Origin: Enterovibrio coralii
Lineage (GTDB): Bacteria; Pseudomonadota; Gammaproteobacteria; Enterobacterales; Vibrionaceae
Length of the DNA: 64,000 nucleotides
Reading direction: 5' to 3'
NCBI RefSeq assembly: GCF_001559595.1
Contig: NZ_LNTY01000050.1
Location: 1-64,000, forward strand
Shown here: in pieces, positions 43,663 through 52,333 of the stretch
Layout: the number at the start of each line of letters is the position of its first letter
Numbering within the stretch: the stretch's first letter is position 1
Program-made: the position numbers and the translations under genes
The notes under the pieces: generated by a model
Database searches by the model: none
What the model was told of the DNA's origin: nothing
Seen by the model: only the letters and a program-made list of their open reading frames with translations

Positions 43663-44520
43663 ATGAACCTATCTGCATTGCCGCTGGCGATTACGCTTGC
43701 TCTTTCTGCTACTGTAAGTGCCTCTGAAAAAGAAACGCGAGTCATTTATCCTCAACTCGCGAAAGAGTACCAACCCGCAAAACATCATAACTGGGAACGC
43801 TTTCTCTACAGTGAAAAGCTCGATGGAATACGTGCTATATGGAATGGCGAGTCACTCCTCACTCGTTCAGGTAACCCAATCGCCGCGCCAGCTTGGTTTT
43901 TGGCAGCGCTGCCTAATGTGCCGATTGAAGGCGAGCTTTGGTCAGGCAGAGGCCAGTTTGAGCATGTCATGTCAGTGGTGATGGATGACGAGCCAGACGA
44001 AAAGGCATGGCAAAGCATACGCTTTATGATTTTCGACTTACCTTTATCCCCAGAGCCGTTTGCTGATCGCTATAAGAAAGCTATTCAGCTAGTCGAAAAC
44101 CTTTCCGTAGAGCATGTTGACTACATCCCGCATTTTGCCGTTGTTTCTGAAAGTCAATTGGATGAGAAACTGAAGGAGATTAACAATAAGGGAGGGGAAG
44201 GGATCATGCTTCGGCTTAAAGAGCGCCTCTACGTTTCAGGTCGCAGTGACGGCACACTGAAGATGACAGTCGCGCAGGATGCTGAAGCAGAGGTGATTGG
44301 TTATGTTGACGGGAAAGGAAAACACGAAGGGCGAATGGGAGCATTAATTGTAAAGATGGAGAACGGGCAGACGTTCAAAATAGGCACTGGCTTTACCGAT
44401 CAAGAGAGAGAAAACCCGCCTAAGGAAGGAACCAAAGTCACCTATCGCTACAATGGCTACACGGAGAGAGGCATACCCAAGTTTGCACGATTTGTGCGTG
44501 TTGATGAGACAAAACAATAG
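43663..44520 (+). CDS. ligE: Periplasmic ATP-dependent DNA ligase (LigE type)
   Basis: Seals nicks in DNA using ATP. MNLSALPLAITLALSATVSA is a signal peptide, so the enzyme acts in the periplasm. The nucleotidyl-lysine motif is YSEKLDGIRAIW (KLDG, residue about 49). GGEGIMLRLKERLY is motif IV, and TLKMTVAQDAEAEVI contains motif V. A short OB domain completes about 285 residues. Exported ligases of this type occur in Vibrio, Haemophilus and Neisseria and may help DNA uptake or extracellular DNA repair. No link to competence genes is visible here. Confidence 0.88.
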   Translation: MNLSALPLAITLALSATVSASEKETRVIYPQLAKEYQPAKHHNWERFLYSEKLDGIRAIWNGESLLTRSGNPIAAPAWFLAALPNVPIEGELWSGRGQFEHVMSVVMDDEPDEKAWQSIRFMIFDLPLSPEPFADRYKKAIQLVENLSVEHVDYIPHFAVVSESQLDEKLKEINNKGGEGIMLRLKERLYVSGRSDGTLKMTVAQDAEAEVIGYVDGKGKHEGRMGALIVKMENGQTFKIGTGFTDQERENPPKEGTKVTYRYNGYTERGIPKFARFVRVDETKQ

Positions 44521-44607
44521 CGTAAGTCACAAATTGCATAATACCGTTGGCGAACCGTCGAGTTTGTTAAAAACTTATGGGATAGATTACCTTAGCCAGA
44601 TGAGCTC

Positions 44608-45615
44608 ATGTATATGCAAAAAAACCGTCGCCCTACACTGCAAGATGTTGCCGAGCTAGTAGGCGTCACCAAGATGACCGTGAGCCGTTACCTACGTAAC
44701 CCCGAGAGGGTGGCGAAAGAAACAGGTAAACGTATTCAATTGGCGGTTAATGATCTTGGCTATGTTCCTAACCGTGTCCCCGACATTCTTTCCAATGGTG
44801 CCAGCCGGACGATTGGTGTTGTTGTTCCTTCGATGAAACATCCCGTGTTTCAATATGTCATCGAGGGGATAGAAGCAGCCGCAGAAGCGTCAGGATATGA
44901 AGTCATGCTGGCACACAGTGGGTTTGAACTGGATTCAGAAGAGCAACGGATCCAGACCTTGCTTTCATTCAATGTTGATGGGCTGATTCTCGCTGAAAGT
45001 CACCATTCTCAGCGTTCCCTTAGAATGATCGAAACTGCAGGTATTCCCTTTATCGACGTCCTTGATGCTGAGGAAGGAGAGGAAAGTCCCCGTGTTGGCA
45101 TAGACAACGAACTGGCCGCGTTGTCTATGGTGGCGCTGATGATAGAGCGGGGATACAAGAAGATCGTATGCCTGAGTGCCAGAAAAGGCATTCAAACGGA
45201 CACCAAGATAAAAGGCTATATCGCCGCTATGGAAGAAGAGGGCTTGGTACCCAAAAGCCTATCGGCGAAATCTGAATCGTCAGTGTCATTAGCCCGCAAA
45301 ATGATGCGAAAAGTGTTAGATCGTTATCCTGAAACGGATGCCGTGTTTTGTACGGATGATGAATTAGCGGCGGGCGTTTTGCTGGAATGCCAGAATCAGG
45401 ATATTTCGGTGCCAGAAGAAATGGGAATTGCAGGTGTCCATGCTTTAGATATCGGTCAGTCAATGATGCCCAGAGTGGCTAGCATCGTCACGCCAGACAG
45501 AGAAACAGGTGAAAAGGCCACTTACGCGTTGTTGGAGATGATTCAAGGGAATACAACGCAAAGTCTCTCCCTGGACTTTGAAATCGATGAAGGAGAGACC
45601 TTGGTTTCGCCTTAA
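44608..45615 (+). CDS. LacI-family regulator, gluconate-repressor-like
   Basis: 335 residues: helix-turn-helix TLQDVAELVGVTKMTVSRYL at about 9-28, the hinge DILSNGASRTIGVVVPSMK, and a periplasmic-binding-protein-like sugar domain. The pattern resembles GntR of the gluconate system. No sugar operon follows; the next DNA is transposon debris, so its target genes may have been displaced by the insertion of the island. Confidence 0.85.
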   Translation: MYMQKNRRPTLQDVAELVGVTKMTVSRYLRNPERVAKETGKRIQLAVNDLGYVPNRVPDILSNGASRTIGVVVPSMKHPVFQYVIEGIEAAAEASGYEVMLAHSGFELDSEEQRIQTLLSFNVDGLILAESHHSQRSLRMIETAGIPFIDVLDAEEGEESPRVGIDNELAALSMVALMIERGYKKIVCLSARKGIQTDTKIKGYIAAMEEEGLVPKSLSAKSESSVSLARKMMRKVLDRYPETDAVFCTDDELAAGVLLECQNQDISVPEEMGIAGVHALDIGQSMMPRVASIVTPDRETGEKATYALLEMIQGNTTQSLSLDFEIDEGETLVSP

Positions 45616-45804
45616 CGACATGATAGGTGGGGTAGAACGCCCGACGTAATTAGTTTCCCTGTCCAAGCTATTTTGCTTTGGTTGGCCTTCATCTTGAAAA
45701 GCGCCAGCCAGGGTTAACCGAATAGTGTCGTGGGAGACGTCTAGTCTGGCCCTGTCTCTAGAACAACAGGCAGCGGTGAGACCGCAATAAGAGTCGCTCT
45801 ATAT

Positions 45805-46123
45805 GTGTTGGCCGTAAGCAACGACTTAATGGCGGAAATGACAGAACGAAGTAGACGGCTTTGTTGTTCGAAATTTTTGGCTGCTGACGCAGCCAAAAGA
45901 ATGCGATTGCCAATTGACGAATCCATTCGTTTAATGAGTGATTTAGTCATCAGACGTAATCAACTTCTTACCATGCAAATCATGGAGAAAAACCGCCTTT
46001 AAATCTTACCCAAGCACCTTCATGTATCCATGAAGGCGGTGCTGACCGTATTTAAAAACCAGTTTTCCAATGTAGAAAGCAAAATCCACAAGCTCATAGA
46101 AGAGTCCGATGATTATCAGACCA
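45805..46123 (+). pseudogene. IS110-family transposase remnant
   Basis: The fragment AADAAKRMRLPIDESIRLM, then LVIRRNQLLTMQIMEKNRL, a TAA in place of the usual Gln codon, then ILPKHLHVSMKAVLTVFKNQ and VESKIHKLIEESDDYQTK. This is the middle section of an IS110-type transposase (the RR-Q-L-x-M-x-x-E-x-NRL-x-x-LP pattern). It lacks both the N-terminal DEDD region and the C-terminal Ser region, so it is dead. It breaks off at about 46123, where the IS3 remnant begins. Confidence 0.7.
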
Positions 46124-46124
46124 A

Positions 46125-46640
46125 AAGACTCAGCGAGTCGTTTACAAAGTCACGACGAAGCGCAAACACAGTGATGTAATAGTCGATAATTTGTTGAACC
46201 GGGACTTCAATCCAGTTGCTCCTAATCAGGTTTAGGCGGTTGATTTTACTTATCTGAAAACAGGTAAAGGCTGGATGGAGTTAGCCATCGTCATGGACTT
46301 GTACTCGCGGCGAGTTGTTGGTAGGCATATTGATAGGCGAATGACCACCGACTTGTTTAGCAAGGCACTAATAAAGGCATATAAATTGAGGCAACTATGA
46401 AAGGGGCTCGCGTTCCACAGCGATAAGGCTCCCAGTATACGAGCAGACAATATCGCGAACAGCTACAGGGTTATGGCATGCGTGCGAGCGGTTCTTCGGA
46501 AGCTTAAAGCACGACTGGTCGTTTAGAGTGCACCAGCCAACCAGAGAGCATATGAAGGAAGATGTCTTAGCCTACATGAGGTATTACAACCTCGAAAGGT
46601 TGCATTCGGCGAACAATGATATGTCGTTAAGTATTTAAGA
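46125..46640 (+). pseudogene. IS3-family OrfB transposase remnant
   Basis: VVYKVTTKRKHSD, NRDFNPVAPNQV, a TAG where Trp is expected, then AVDFTYLKTGKGWMELAIVM and DLYSRRVVGRHID are the rve integrase core of Vibrio IS3-group elements. A TGA follows at LRQL, then FHSDKAPS, then a deletion of the region around WDNAVV. The end (ERFFGSLKHDW, MRYYNLERLHSANND) is in another frame. Several nonsense codons and a deletion show real decay. It marks the left edge of the metabolic island. Confidence 0.8.
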
Positions 46641-47139
46641 AAGGTCTCTAAAGAAAGTGTCAGGCTGGAGTTGACCAGAACAGGTGTTATAGGTATGAAA
46701 ATCAGTACAGTCGTTATATGTTCGCGATCTTCTGGTCGGCATTTGGCTTAGATATATACGCAAGTCATCTATAATATAAGACTGATAACCAATTTTATAA
46801 ACAGCTGATTAACCATCAAACCTCTAGCAGTATCCTCTTTAGTAGACTGGTGACGAATACGGGAGTGTTGCACGATTGGTCATGAGTAGTTTCAAGTTCT
46901 TTACCCAAATCGCTGACTTTTTTGGTATAAAGAATTTAATGTCACACCCACAGAAGATGTATTGAGCATTCAACTAACTAACGACTTCTACGTGAGTAAT
47001 AGAGTGACATGTTAATTGACCACTTAGTTTGAATCAAGTCGCATATAACTTTAAATGCATAATTATTATCTTTTCATTAAACTCTACTCAAGTATATTTC
47101 CATAATAGTAGTGTGGTTATTGAAATTGAGGCTTGCATT
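46641..47139. other. AT-rich leader of the biosynthetic operon
   Basis: About 500 bp with no gene. It is clearly AT-rich and must carry the promoter of the operon that starts at 47140. TTGAC at 47016-47020 is a possible -35 element, but I cannot pick a convincing -10 with normal spacing. No riboswitch or known operator is recognised. Confidence 0.45.
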
Positions 47140-48330
47140 TTGAATATTGTAATTTTGGGTTACTTTTACTTTGCTGACAATTATATCAGGGTAGCGCACA
47201 ATAATGGGCACAAAGTAGTTGTAATAGAGAGTGACTGTGAAAAAGCTGAGAATGATTCTCGTGTAGATAGAGTTATTAATGTCAACTTAACTGGTGAAAA
47301 TGCTTATAGAGAAATACTCGACTCACTTGATGGTATTCAGGTAGGTGCTATTCTTCCAGGGCATGTATTCCATGTGGCACTTGTGTCCAAAATCTGTGAA
47401 ACCCTTTCACTTCCATCCATTTCATACGAGGCAGCTTTAAAATGTCTTAGTAAGATTGAAATGCGAAAGGAACTAAATAGACATAGCATTGATCAACCGG
47501 GATTTGTTGTATTTCAAGATGGCGTATCACTGGATAAATTATCCCAAGACCTGATAGTTAAACCCGAAAAAGGATTTGCCAGCATTGGCGTTGTTCGTGC
47601 TTATGATCATGAACAAGCGTTAGATTATGCGAAGAAAGCTAATGGTGCATTGTCTTATTCCTCTAATGTTAATTTTGATTCAGAAGTATTAATTGAAGAG
47701 TGCCTGACTGGAACGGAATACTCAGCGGAGGTTCTGTGTGAAGCGGGTACGATTACTGTATTAGGCATTACTGGAAAACACTTTAATAAAGAGGAATCTA
47801 GCTTCGAAACCGGATTTTTTATTCCGACGTCACTTTCAGAGGATGACAAAAAGAAGATCGGAGACTACATCCATTCCGTGTATGGTTGCCTCAATATCGA
47901 TCATGGCCTCAGTCATTGCGAATTTGTTTTGACTGACAGTGGCCCAAAAGTGATTGAAATCAATCCGAGAATTGGTGGGGCCCACCTTTCGGACCTTTAT
48001 GACCTTGCCACAGGTGTCGATTTGTTCGAAGTATCAATGAATAACGCTCTCGGACGTCCATCTGGCCTCAACTCGCTTTCACCAAAAGGCTATACTTCCA
48101 CTGGGTGGCTACTCGGGGCGAAAGGAACAATCAAGAACGTCACGGTTCCAGAAATTAATGATGACAATGTTAGAATTTTTGTACGCAAAGATCAGGGTAG
48201 TGTTGTTCCAGGGTTGGGAGACAATCGCGATAGAGTGCTTAGCATTATTGCTACCGATACAACTAATGACCAAGTAACCCGAACGATCAACGATATTAAG
48301 AATCAGTGCACCGTTTTGTATTATGACTGA
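47140..48330 (+). CDS. ATP-grasp carboxylate-amine ligase, first gene of the operon
   Basis: A 396-residue ATP-grasp enzyme that would activate a carboxylate as acyl-phosphate and join it to an amine or thiol. The domains are a Rossmann-like N-terminus (NIVILGYFYFADNYIRVA), the ATP-grasp core (DLIVKPEKGFASIGVVRA, VLIEECLTGTEYSAEVLC) and the metal strip VIEINPRIGGAHLSDLYD. Relatives are the L-amino-acid ligase/biotin-carboxylase-like ATP-grasp proteins of antibiotic clusters. I start at TTG 47140 with a TTGAGG ribosome site eight bases upstream. Earlier starts add an unlikely hydrophobic leader. Low GC and codon use rich in ATA and AGA fit transfer. It overlaps the next gene by 8 bp. Confidence 0.82.
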   Translation: MNIVILGYFYFADNYIRVAHNNGHKVVVIESDCEKAENDSRVDRVINVNLTGENAYREILDSLDGIQVGAILPGHVFHVALVSKICETLSLPSISYEAALKCLSKIEMRKELNRHSIDQPGFVVFQDGVSLDKLSQDLIVKPEKGFASIGVVRAYDHEQALDYAKKANGALSYSSNVNFDSEVLIEECLTGTEYSAEVLCEAGTITVLGITGKHFNKEESSFETGFFIPTSLSEDDKKKIGDYIHSVYGCLNIDHGLSHCEFVLTDSGPKVIEINPRIGGAHLSDLYDLATGVDLFEVSMNNALGRPSGLNSLSPKGYTSTGWLLGAKGTIKNVTVPEINDDNVRIFVRKDQGSVVPGLGDNRDRVLSIIATDTTNDQVTRTINDIKNQCTVLYYD

Positions 48331-49423
48331 GTTAAGTTTTGGAAGTAGTTCCTTATCATTTTCGACTTTATCCCCGTTAAGTCTGTATATCAATAAGGAT
48401 GAAACAGATGTCTTAACAAAAAGTGACTTAACGAGATGGCTTGACAATAACACGTTCGACAAATCTGTTGTGTGGTGGAAAACATCGGGAACGACGGGAT
48501 TACCGGCAAACATCGCTTTCCCAGAAGATTATCACAAGATTCTGATTGAACGTTATTATCGTGAAATACTTGGTGTTGAAATTGATGATCTTATGTACTT
48601 GCATTTAGCATCGCCTTCACTGAGACCCAAAGGTATTGTTCTTGAAGATGACATAGAAGCAAGGAAGTTAAAAAATAATGAATATTTCTTATCGCCTCCT
48701 CGCTCCTGTGAACAGTGGTCAGAAGAAGACTTAAAACGTATATATAGAGAGCTGCACGACCTAAAGCCCGATATACTTAGAGTAGACCCATTCTATCTGC
48801 TGCGTTTTATTGTTTGGGCTGAAGAATTTGGATTGACTGTTCCTAAAATTGACGTCGTAGTCTGTTCTTATAGTTTGCTAATGAAAAATACGGCTCTACG
48901 AATTCAAAGTTTCTTTAACTGTAAAGTATATGAATTGTATGGAATGTCAGAAGTAGGCCCAGTTTGGCTTAGAGAATACGGCAGTAACAAGAAACCTACT
49001 TATTCCGATATTTACTTAGAGTTAAGGCCAATAGAAAGCTATGGGTCTTGTTATGAGGTTTTAGTGACGACTTCTAGGAACACACTTTATAATCTTTATC
49101 GTTATCAAAGCAACGATGTAGTAAAGGTTAAAGGTAGTGATATCGAATTTATCGGAAGAAGGTTTCATGGATTTGCATTCGATAACGGCACTACCTACAA
49201 GGAATTAATAAATGACCTCGAATCAAACTACAAAAACATATTGTGCAGTCAGATTGAAATAAATGACAATCGATATCTATTAAAACTTGTAGTTAGCGGA
49301 AAATTAATTAGAGGAAAATCCATACTTCGTTTTCTTAAGAAAAAGACAGGTTTGGATTTTGAAATTAGTATAGTTGACTGGTTAACACCTGAATCCTCAG
49401 GAAAGTTTTCTATTATTTCTTAG
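48323..49423 (+). CDS. PaaK-like adenylate-forming enzyme, short form
   Basis: An AMP-forming acid-activating enzyme resembling phenylacetate-CoA ligase. The P-loop is VWWKTSGTTGLPAN, the A5 strip KVYELYGMSEVGPVW, and YRYQSNDVVKVKG replaces the usual YRTGD strip. A C-terminal Lys lies in ESSGKFSIIS. At 366 residues it is about 65 shorter than PaaK, with the N-terminal part missing. It could activate an aryl or amino acid as acyl-AMP for CoA, thiol or amine transfer. The start overlaps the ATP-grasp gene. A second, full-length relative lies at 55725. Confidence 0.8.
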   Translation: MTELSFGSSSLSFSTLSPLSLYINKDETDVLTKSDLTRWLDNNTFDKSVVWWKTSGTTGLPANIAFPEDYHKILIERYYREILGVEIDDLMYLHLASPSLRPKGIVLEDDIEARKLKNNEYFLSPPRSCEQWSEEDLKRIYRELHDLKPDILRVDPFYLLRFIVWAEEFGLTVPKIDVVVCSYSLLMKNTALRIQSFFNCKVYELYGMSEVGPVWLREYGSNKKPTYSDIYLELRPIESYGSCYEVLVTTSRNTLYNLYRYQSNDVVKVKGSDIEFIGRRFHGFAFDNGTTYKELINDLESNYKNILCSQIEINDNRYLLKLVVSGKLIRGKSILRFLKKKTGLDFEISIVDWLTPESSGKFSIIS

Positions 49424-49470
49424 TTAAAAACTAAAATTTATTATTGCGTAATCCGATTAGGGAGAATAAC

Positions 49471-50574
49471 GTGCGCCTTTCTGTTTCTACAAATATGGAT
49501 AATAGTTTGATCGATGGTTTACAAGATACCAATGTAGTTCAAGTCTTTGGGAAGATGACGAACGATTGTATAGGGGGTGGACTTGAAAATCACTTGATCA
49601 GTAAAAATACTCAAAGTAGGGATGTTTTTGAACAACACGTCAAGCATGTCAGAGAGAAAGGCCTGACCTTTAATTATACCTTTAATGCACCTTCCTTAAT
49701 GAATAAAGAATATACATTATCGGGTAAGCGAGAAATAAGGGAACTGCTTGACTATATTACAGAGGTGGGTGTCAACGAAGTCACAGTAGCAAATTATTTT
49801 CTGATTGATTCAATTAAAAAGCACTATCCCGAACTCGATGTAAAAATATCTGCGACCATGCAGGTTGATAATCTCTCTAAAGCCCGAAAGTTTGAGGACA
49901 TGGGCGTAGACTGCATCGTACTTGATCCGATGCAGGTCAACCGCGATTTCGAGACTTTATCAGCGATTAGAGAAGGTACGGACTGCGATTTAGAACTGAT
50001 AGTTAACAACAATTGCTTGTGGCAATGCCCTGTATTATCAGCCCACCAAACTTTCTTGGGTCATAGTTCTCAACTGGGCGAAAACAAGGAAGTTTCCCAT
50101 GATTACATCTACATCAAAAGATGTGCTCAAGAGCGAATCTACAACAAAGAAGCCTGGATCATTGCCGATTGGATCAGGCCTGAAGACCTCCATTATTACG
50201 AAAAAATCGGTTATGACTTTTTCAAGATCATTGACAGAGCGACACCGCAAGATGTCATGATCAAGCGTGCCAAGGCTTACTCTGAGCGCCATTTTGACGG
50301 AAACCTATTGGAACTGATTCAGCATTGGGGATACAGAGATTTAGTCAAGCCAGAAGAATACTTAGATAACATCTACGTCGATAACCGGAAATTGGACAAA
50401 TTCTTAAAATTTATTACTCGAATGAACTGCCGAGATATTGGTTGTGGAACCGAGTGTAAGCATTGTTTCAAGTTTGCCGAAAAGTCAGTTTCGATTAAAC
50501 AGAAAATCGTAGATAAGTTTAGTGCCGCTCACTCGAGTGCAATTAAAGAAATTGAGTATCTTAATGTTGAATAG
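49471..50574 (+). CDS. U32-family (UbiU/UbiV/TrhP-like) iron-sulfur protein
   Basis: A 367-residue protein of the peptidase-U32 family. Despite the name, well-studied members (UbiU-UbiV, TrhP, RlhA) carry out O2-independent hydroxylations, and prephenate is thought to be the oxygen donor. The barrel has VTVANYFLIDSIKK and VKISATMQVDNLSKA. Cys at about 182, 186 and 218 (NNNCLWQCP, KRCAQER) are candidate 4Fe-4S ligands. A C-terminal Cys cluster (CRDIGCGTECKHC, about 320-332) is an unusual addition. I start at GTG 49471 with AGGGAG upstream. It lies directly before the mutase gene, which could supply a prephenate-like donor or substrate. Confidence 0.78.
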   Translation: MRLSVSTNMDNSLIDGLQDTNVVQVFGKMTNDCIGGGLENHLISKNTQSRDVFEQHVKHVREKGLTFNYTFNAPSLMNKEYTLSGKREIRELLDYITEVGVNEVTVANYFLIDSIKKHYPELDVKISATMQVDNLSKARKFEDMGVDCIVLDPMQVNRDFETLSAIREGTDCDLELIVNNNCLWQCPVLSAHQTFLGHSSQLGENKEVSHDYIYIKRCAQERIYNKEAWIIADWIRPEDLHYYEKIGYDFFKIIDRATPQDVMIKRAKAYSERHFDGNLLELIQHWGYRDLVKPEEYLDNIYVDNRKLDKFLKFITRMNCRDIGCGTECKHCFKFAEKSVSIKQKIVDKFSAAHSSAIKEIEYLNVE

Positions 50575-50587
50575 ATAGGGGTTTAGT

Positions 50588-50899
50588 ATGAGCAGTTTTC
50601 GTTTGGAGTTAAATAAGTGTCGAAAAGAAATTGATTTAATCGATAACCAAATTATCGAATTACTGAAAAACCGATTTGATGTTGTTAAAACTGTTGGTGA
50701 ATTAAAAGTTAGCCATTCAGAACCTATGATGCAATCAAGTAGAGTGGAAGAAATACTAAATAAACGAGAGGTACTCTCTACCTCTATAGGTCTACCAGCT
50801 AATCTAGCCAAAGATATTTTCAAAGCCCTGATAGAGCATGCGTGCACTTATCAAACGAAGGTAATGGACGAAATTGAGTGCGAAGATGAAAACATCTAA
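50588..50899 (+). CDS. AroQ-fold chorismate/aminodeoxychorismate mutase
   Basis: A 103-residue type II chorismate mutase-fold protein. Arg in NKCRKEID, Arg in LLKNRFD and Lys in VGELKVS align with the substrate-binding Arg11, Arg28 and Lys39 of the E. coli enzyme. The strip PMMQSSRVEE replaces the E. coli VRDIDRE, so Asp48 becomes Gln and Glu52 becomes Val while Arg51 is kept. From memory, PMMQxxRV is typical of PapB/CmlD-type 4-amino-4-deoxychorismate mutases. With the PabB-type synthase next door, that substrate fits better than chorismate. A PchB-like pyruvate lyase is the alternative. Confidence 0.78.
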   Translation: MSSFRLELNKCRKEIDLIDNQIIELLKNRFDVVKTVGELKVSHSEPMMQSSRVEEILNKREVLSTSIGLPANLAKDIFKALIEHACTYQTKVMDEIECEDENI

Positions 50900-52333
50900 T
50901 TTAAATTGGGCTTCTGTTCAACAAGATGATCTGGTTGAAATCTCTACTTGGTTGACTTCACGGAGAAACGAAGATTTTACGTTCTTTTTGGATTCAAGTT
51001 ATTCTGCAGACGGGAACGATCACCTATCAAGTAAGTGTCGATACAGCTATATAGGCATCAACCCGATATTCGGTCTGCTCGCCTATCGTGACCATGTTAC
51101 GTTAATTAATGTAGCACTTGGAAATAAAGTTACTGTGCCCGTCGCCGGCCCTCAAGAAGCGCTAGAGCAACTAGAGGCCCTGTTTCAAGAGTACGAGCAA
51201 GCTTGTAACCCTCATTTCCCAGAGCGTGAACCTCAATGGTTTACGGGGTTTTCTTACGAGTTTGGTCGAAACATTGTTGGCAGTGGTGACGACAGTCCTC
51301 AAGGGAAGAAGCCGCTATTTTTTGCATGGTTGACCGCAGATCAGGTTGTGATTGATTGGCATCGGAAGCAATCGACTTACTGGTCTGTACATGCAGAAGG
51401 TAAAGCATTGAAAGAAAGGTATCGGCGACTGTTTGTTCATACCGAATGTAGCACTCACGATACTATCAACTCCTTTGATGCTAAGTATCTGGTTAGTAAA
51501 GATGACTTCATTTCATCGGTAGAAAAGATCCGAACTTCAATCTTTGAAGGGGATGTATATCTGACTAACATGACACACCCGTTTTATTTCAAATCAAACG
51601 AGAACAAAGTCGACATCTACCAGAAGTTACGTCGTAAAAACCCAGCGCCCTTTGGAGCCATGGTGATCACACCGGATGTCTCGATTCTGTCGTCTTCTCC
51701 AGAACGATTCATTTATGTCAATGACGGTTCAATTTCTACAGAGCCGATCAAAGGGACTCGGCCAAGAGGTGTTACGCCGGAACAGGACAAGAAAAACTAC
51801 CTTGATCTGCTCGACTCAGTAAAAGAGATGGCCGAACACACCATGGTTGTCGACTTGCTGCGAAACGAAATTGGCAAAATCTGTAAGTATGGTAGCGTCA
51901 ATGTTGAAGAGTCATTTTATATCGAAAAATACAAGACGGTTTTTCAACTGGTGTCGCGAGTGGCAGGAAAATTATTACCAGAGACCAGACTTAAGGACAT
52001 TATTGTCGAAACGTTTCCGGGTGGTTCGATTACGGGGTCGCCCAAGTATAGCGCGATGAACATTATCGATTCACTTGAAGGCTATAACCGTGAGTACTAC
52101 ACAGGGTGTTTGGGCAGGCGGAGTGTCAGTGGTGAGAGTATTGACTTGTCAATTCTAATTCGCTCGATTTTCTTTGATGGGAATGACGCATGATTGGTGT
52201 AGGTGGCGGTATTGTCGCTGACTCTGTCCCTGCCGAGGAATATCAAGAAACTTTGGATAAGGGAAAGGGCATCGTATCGCTGTTTAATAGCGAGTTAAGT
52301 CAGGTCTTTCTCACTGAGGAGGAAATGTCATGA
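50886..52333 (+). CDS. pabB: Aminodeoxychorismate synthase component I (PabB type), one frameshift
   Basis: Would aminate chorismate at C4 with ammonia from the partner glutaminase. The key strip is STEPIKGTRPRG (about 284-295). The Lys of PIKGT is the covalent catalyst of PabB, where anthranilate synthases have Ala. FPGGSITGSPKYSAM is also PabB-like. The frame stops at 52193, but one lost C near 52189 explains this: the continuation MIGVGGGIVADSVPAEEYQE is the normal family C-terminus and ends in TGA at 52331-52333, overlapping the glutaminase start (ATGA). The repaired length is 482 residues. ATG 50886 is preferred over TTG 50874. A separate housekeeping pabB is expected elsewhere. Confidence 0.87.

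Noticed and set aside
46900..47139. Sigma-70 promoter starting at TTGAC 47016
   Set aside because: No -10 box lies at 16-18 bp, so I do not call a promoter.
49471..50574. Collagenase-type peptidase, as the U32 name suggests
   Set aside because: Characterised bacterial U32 proteins of this type are iron-sulfur hydroxylases, the Cys pattern is present, and no protease partner or secretion signal is seen.
50886..52333. Anthranilate synthase TrpE
   Set aside because: The PIKGT lysine and the PGGSITG strip are those of PabB, not the PIAGT of anthranilate synthases.
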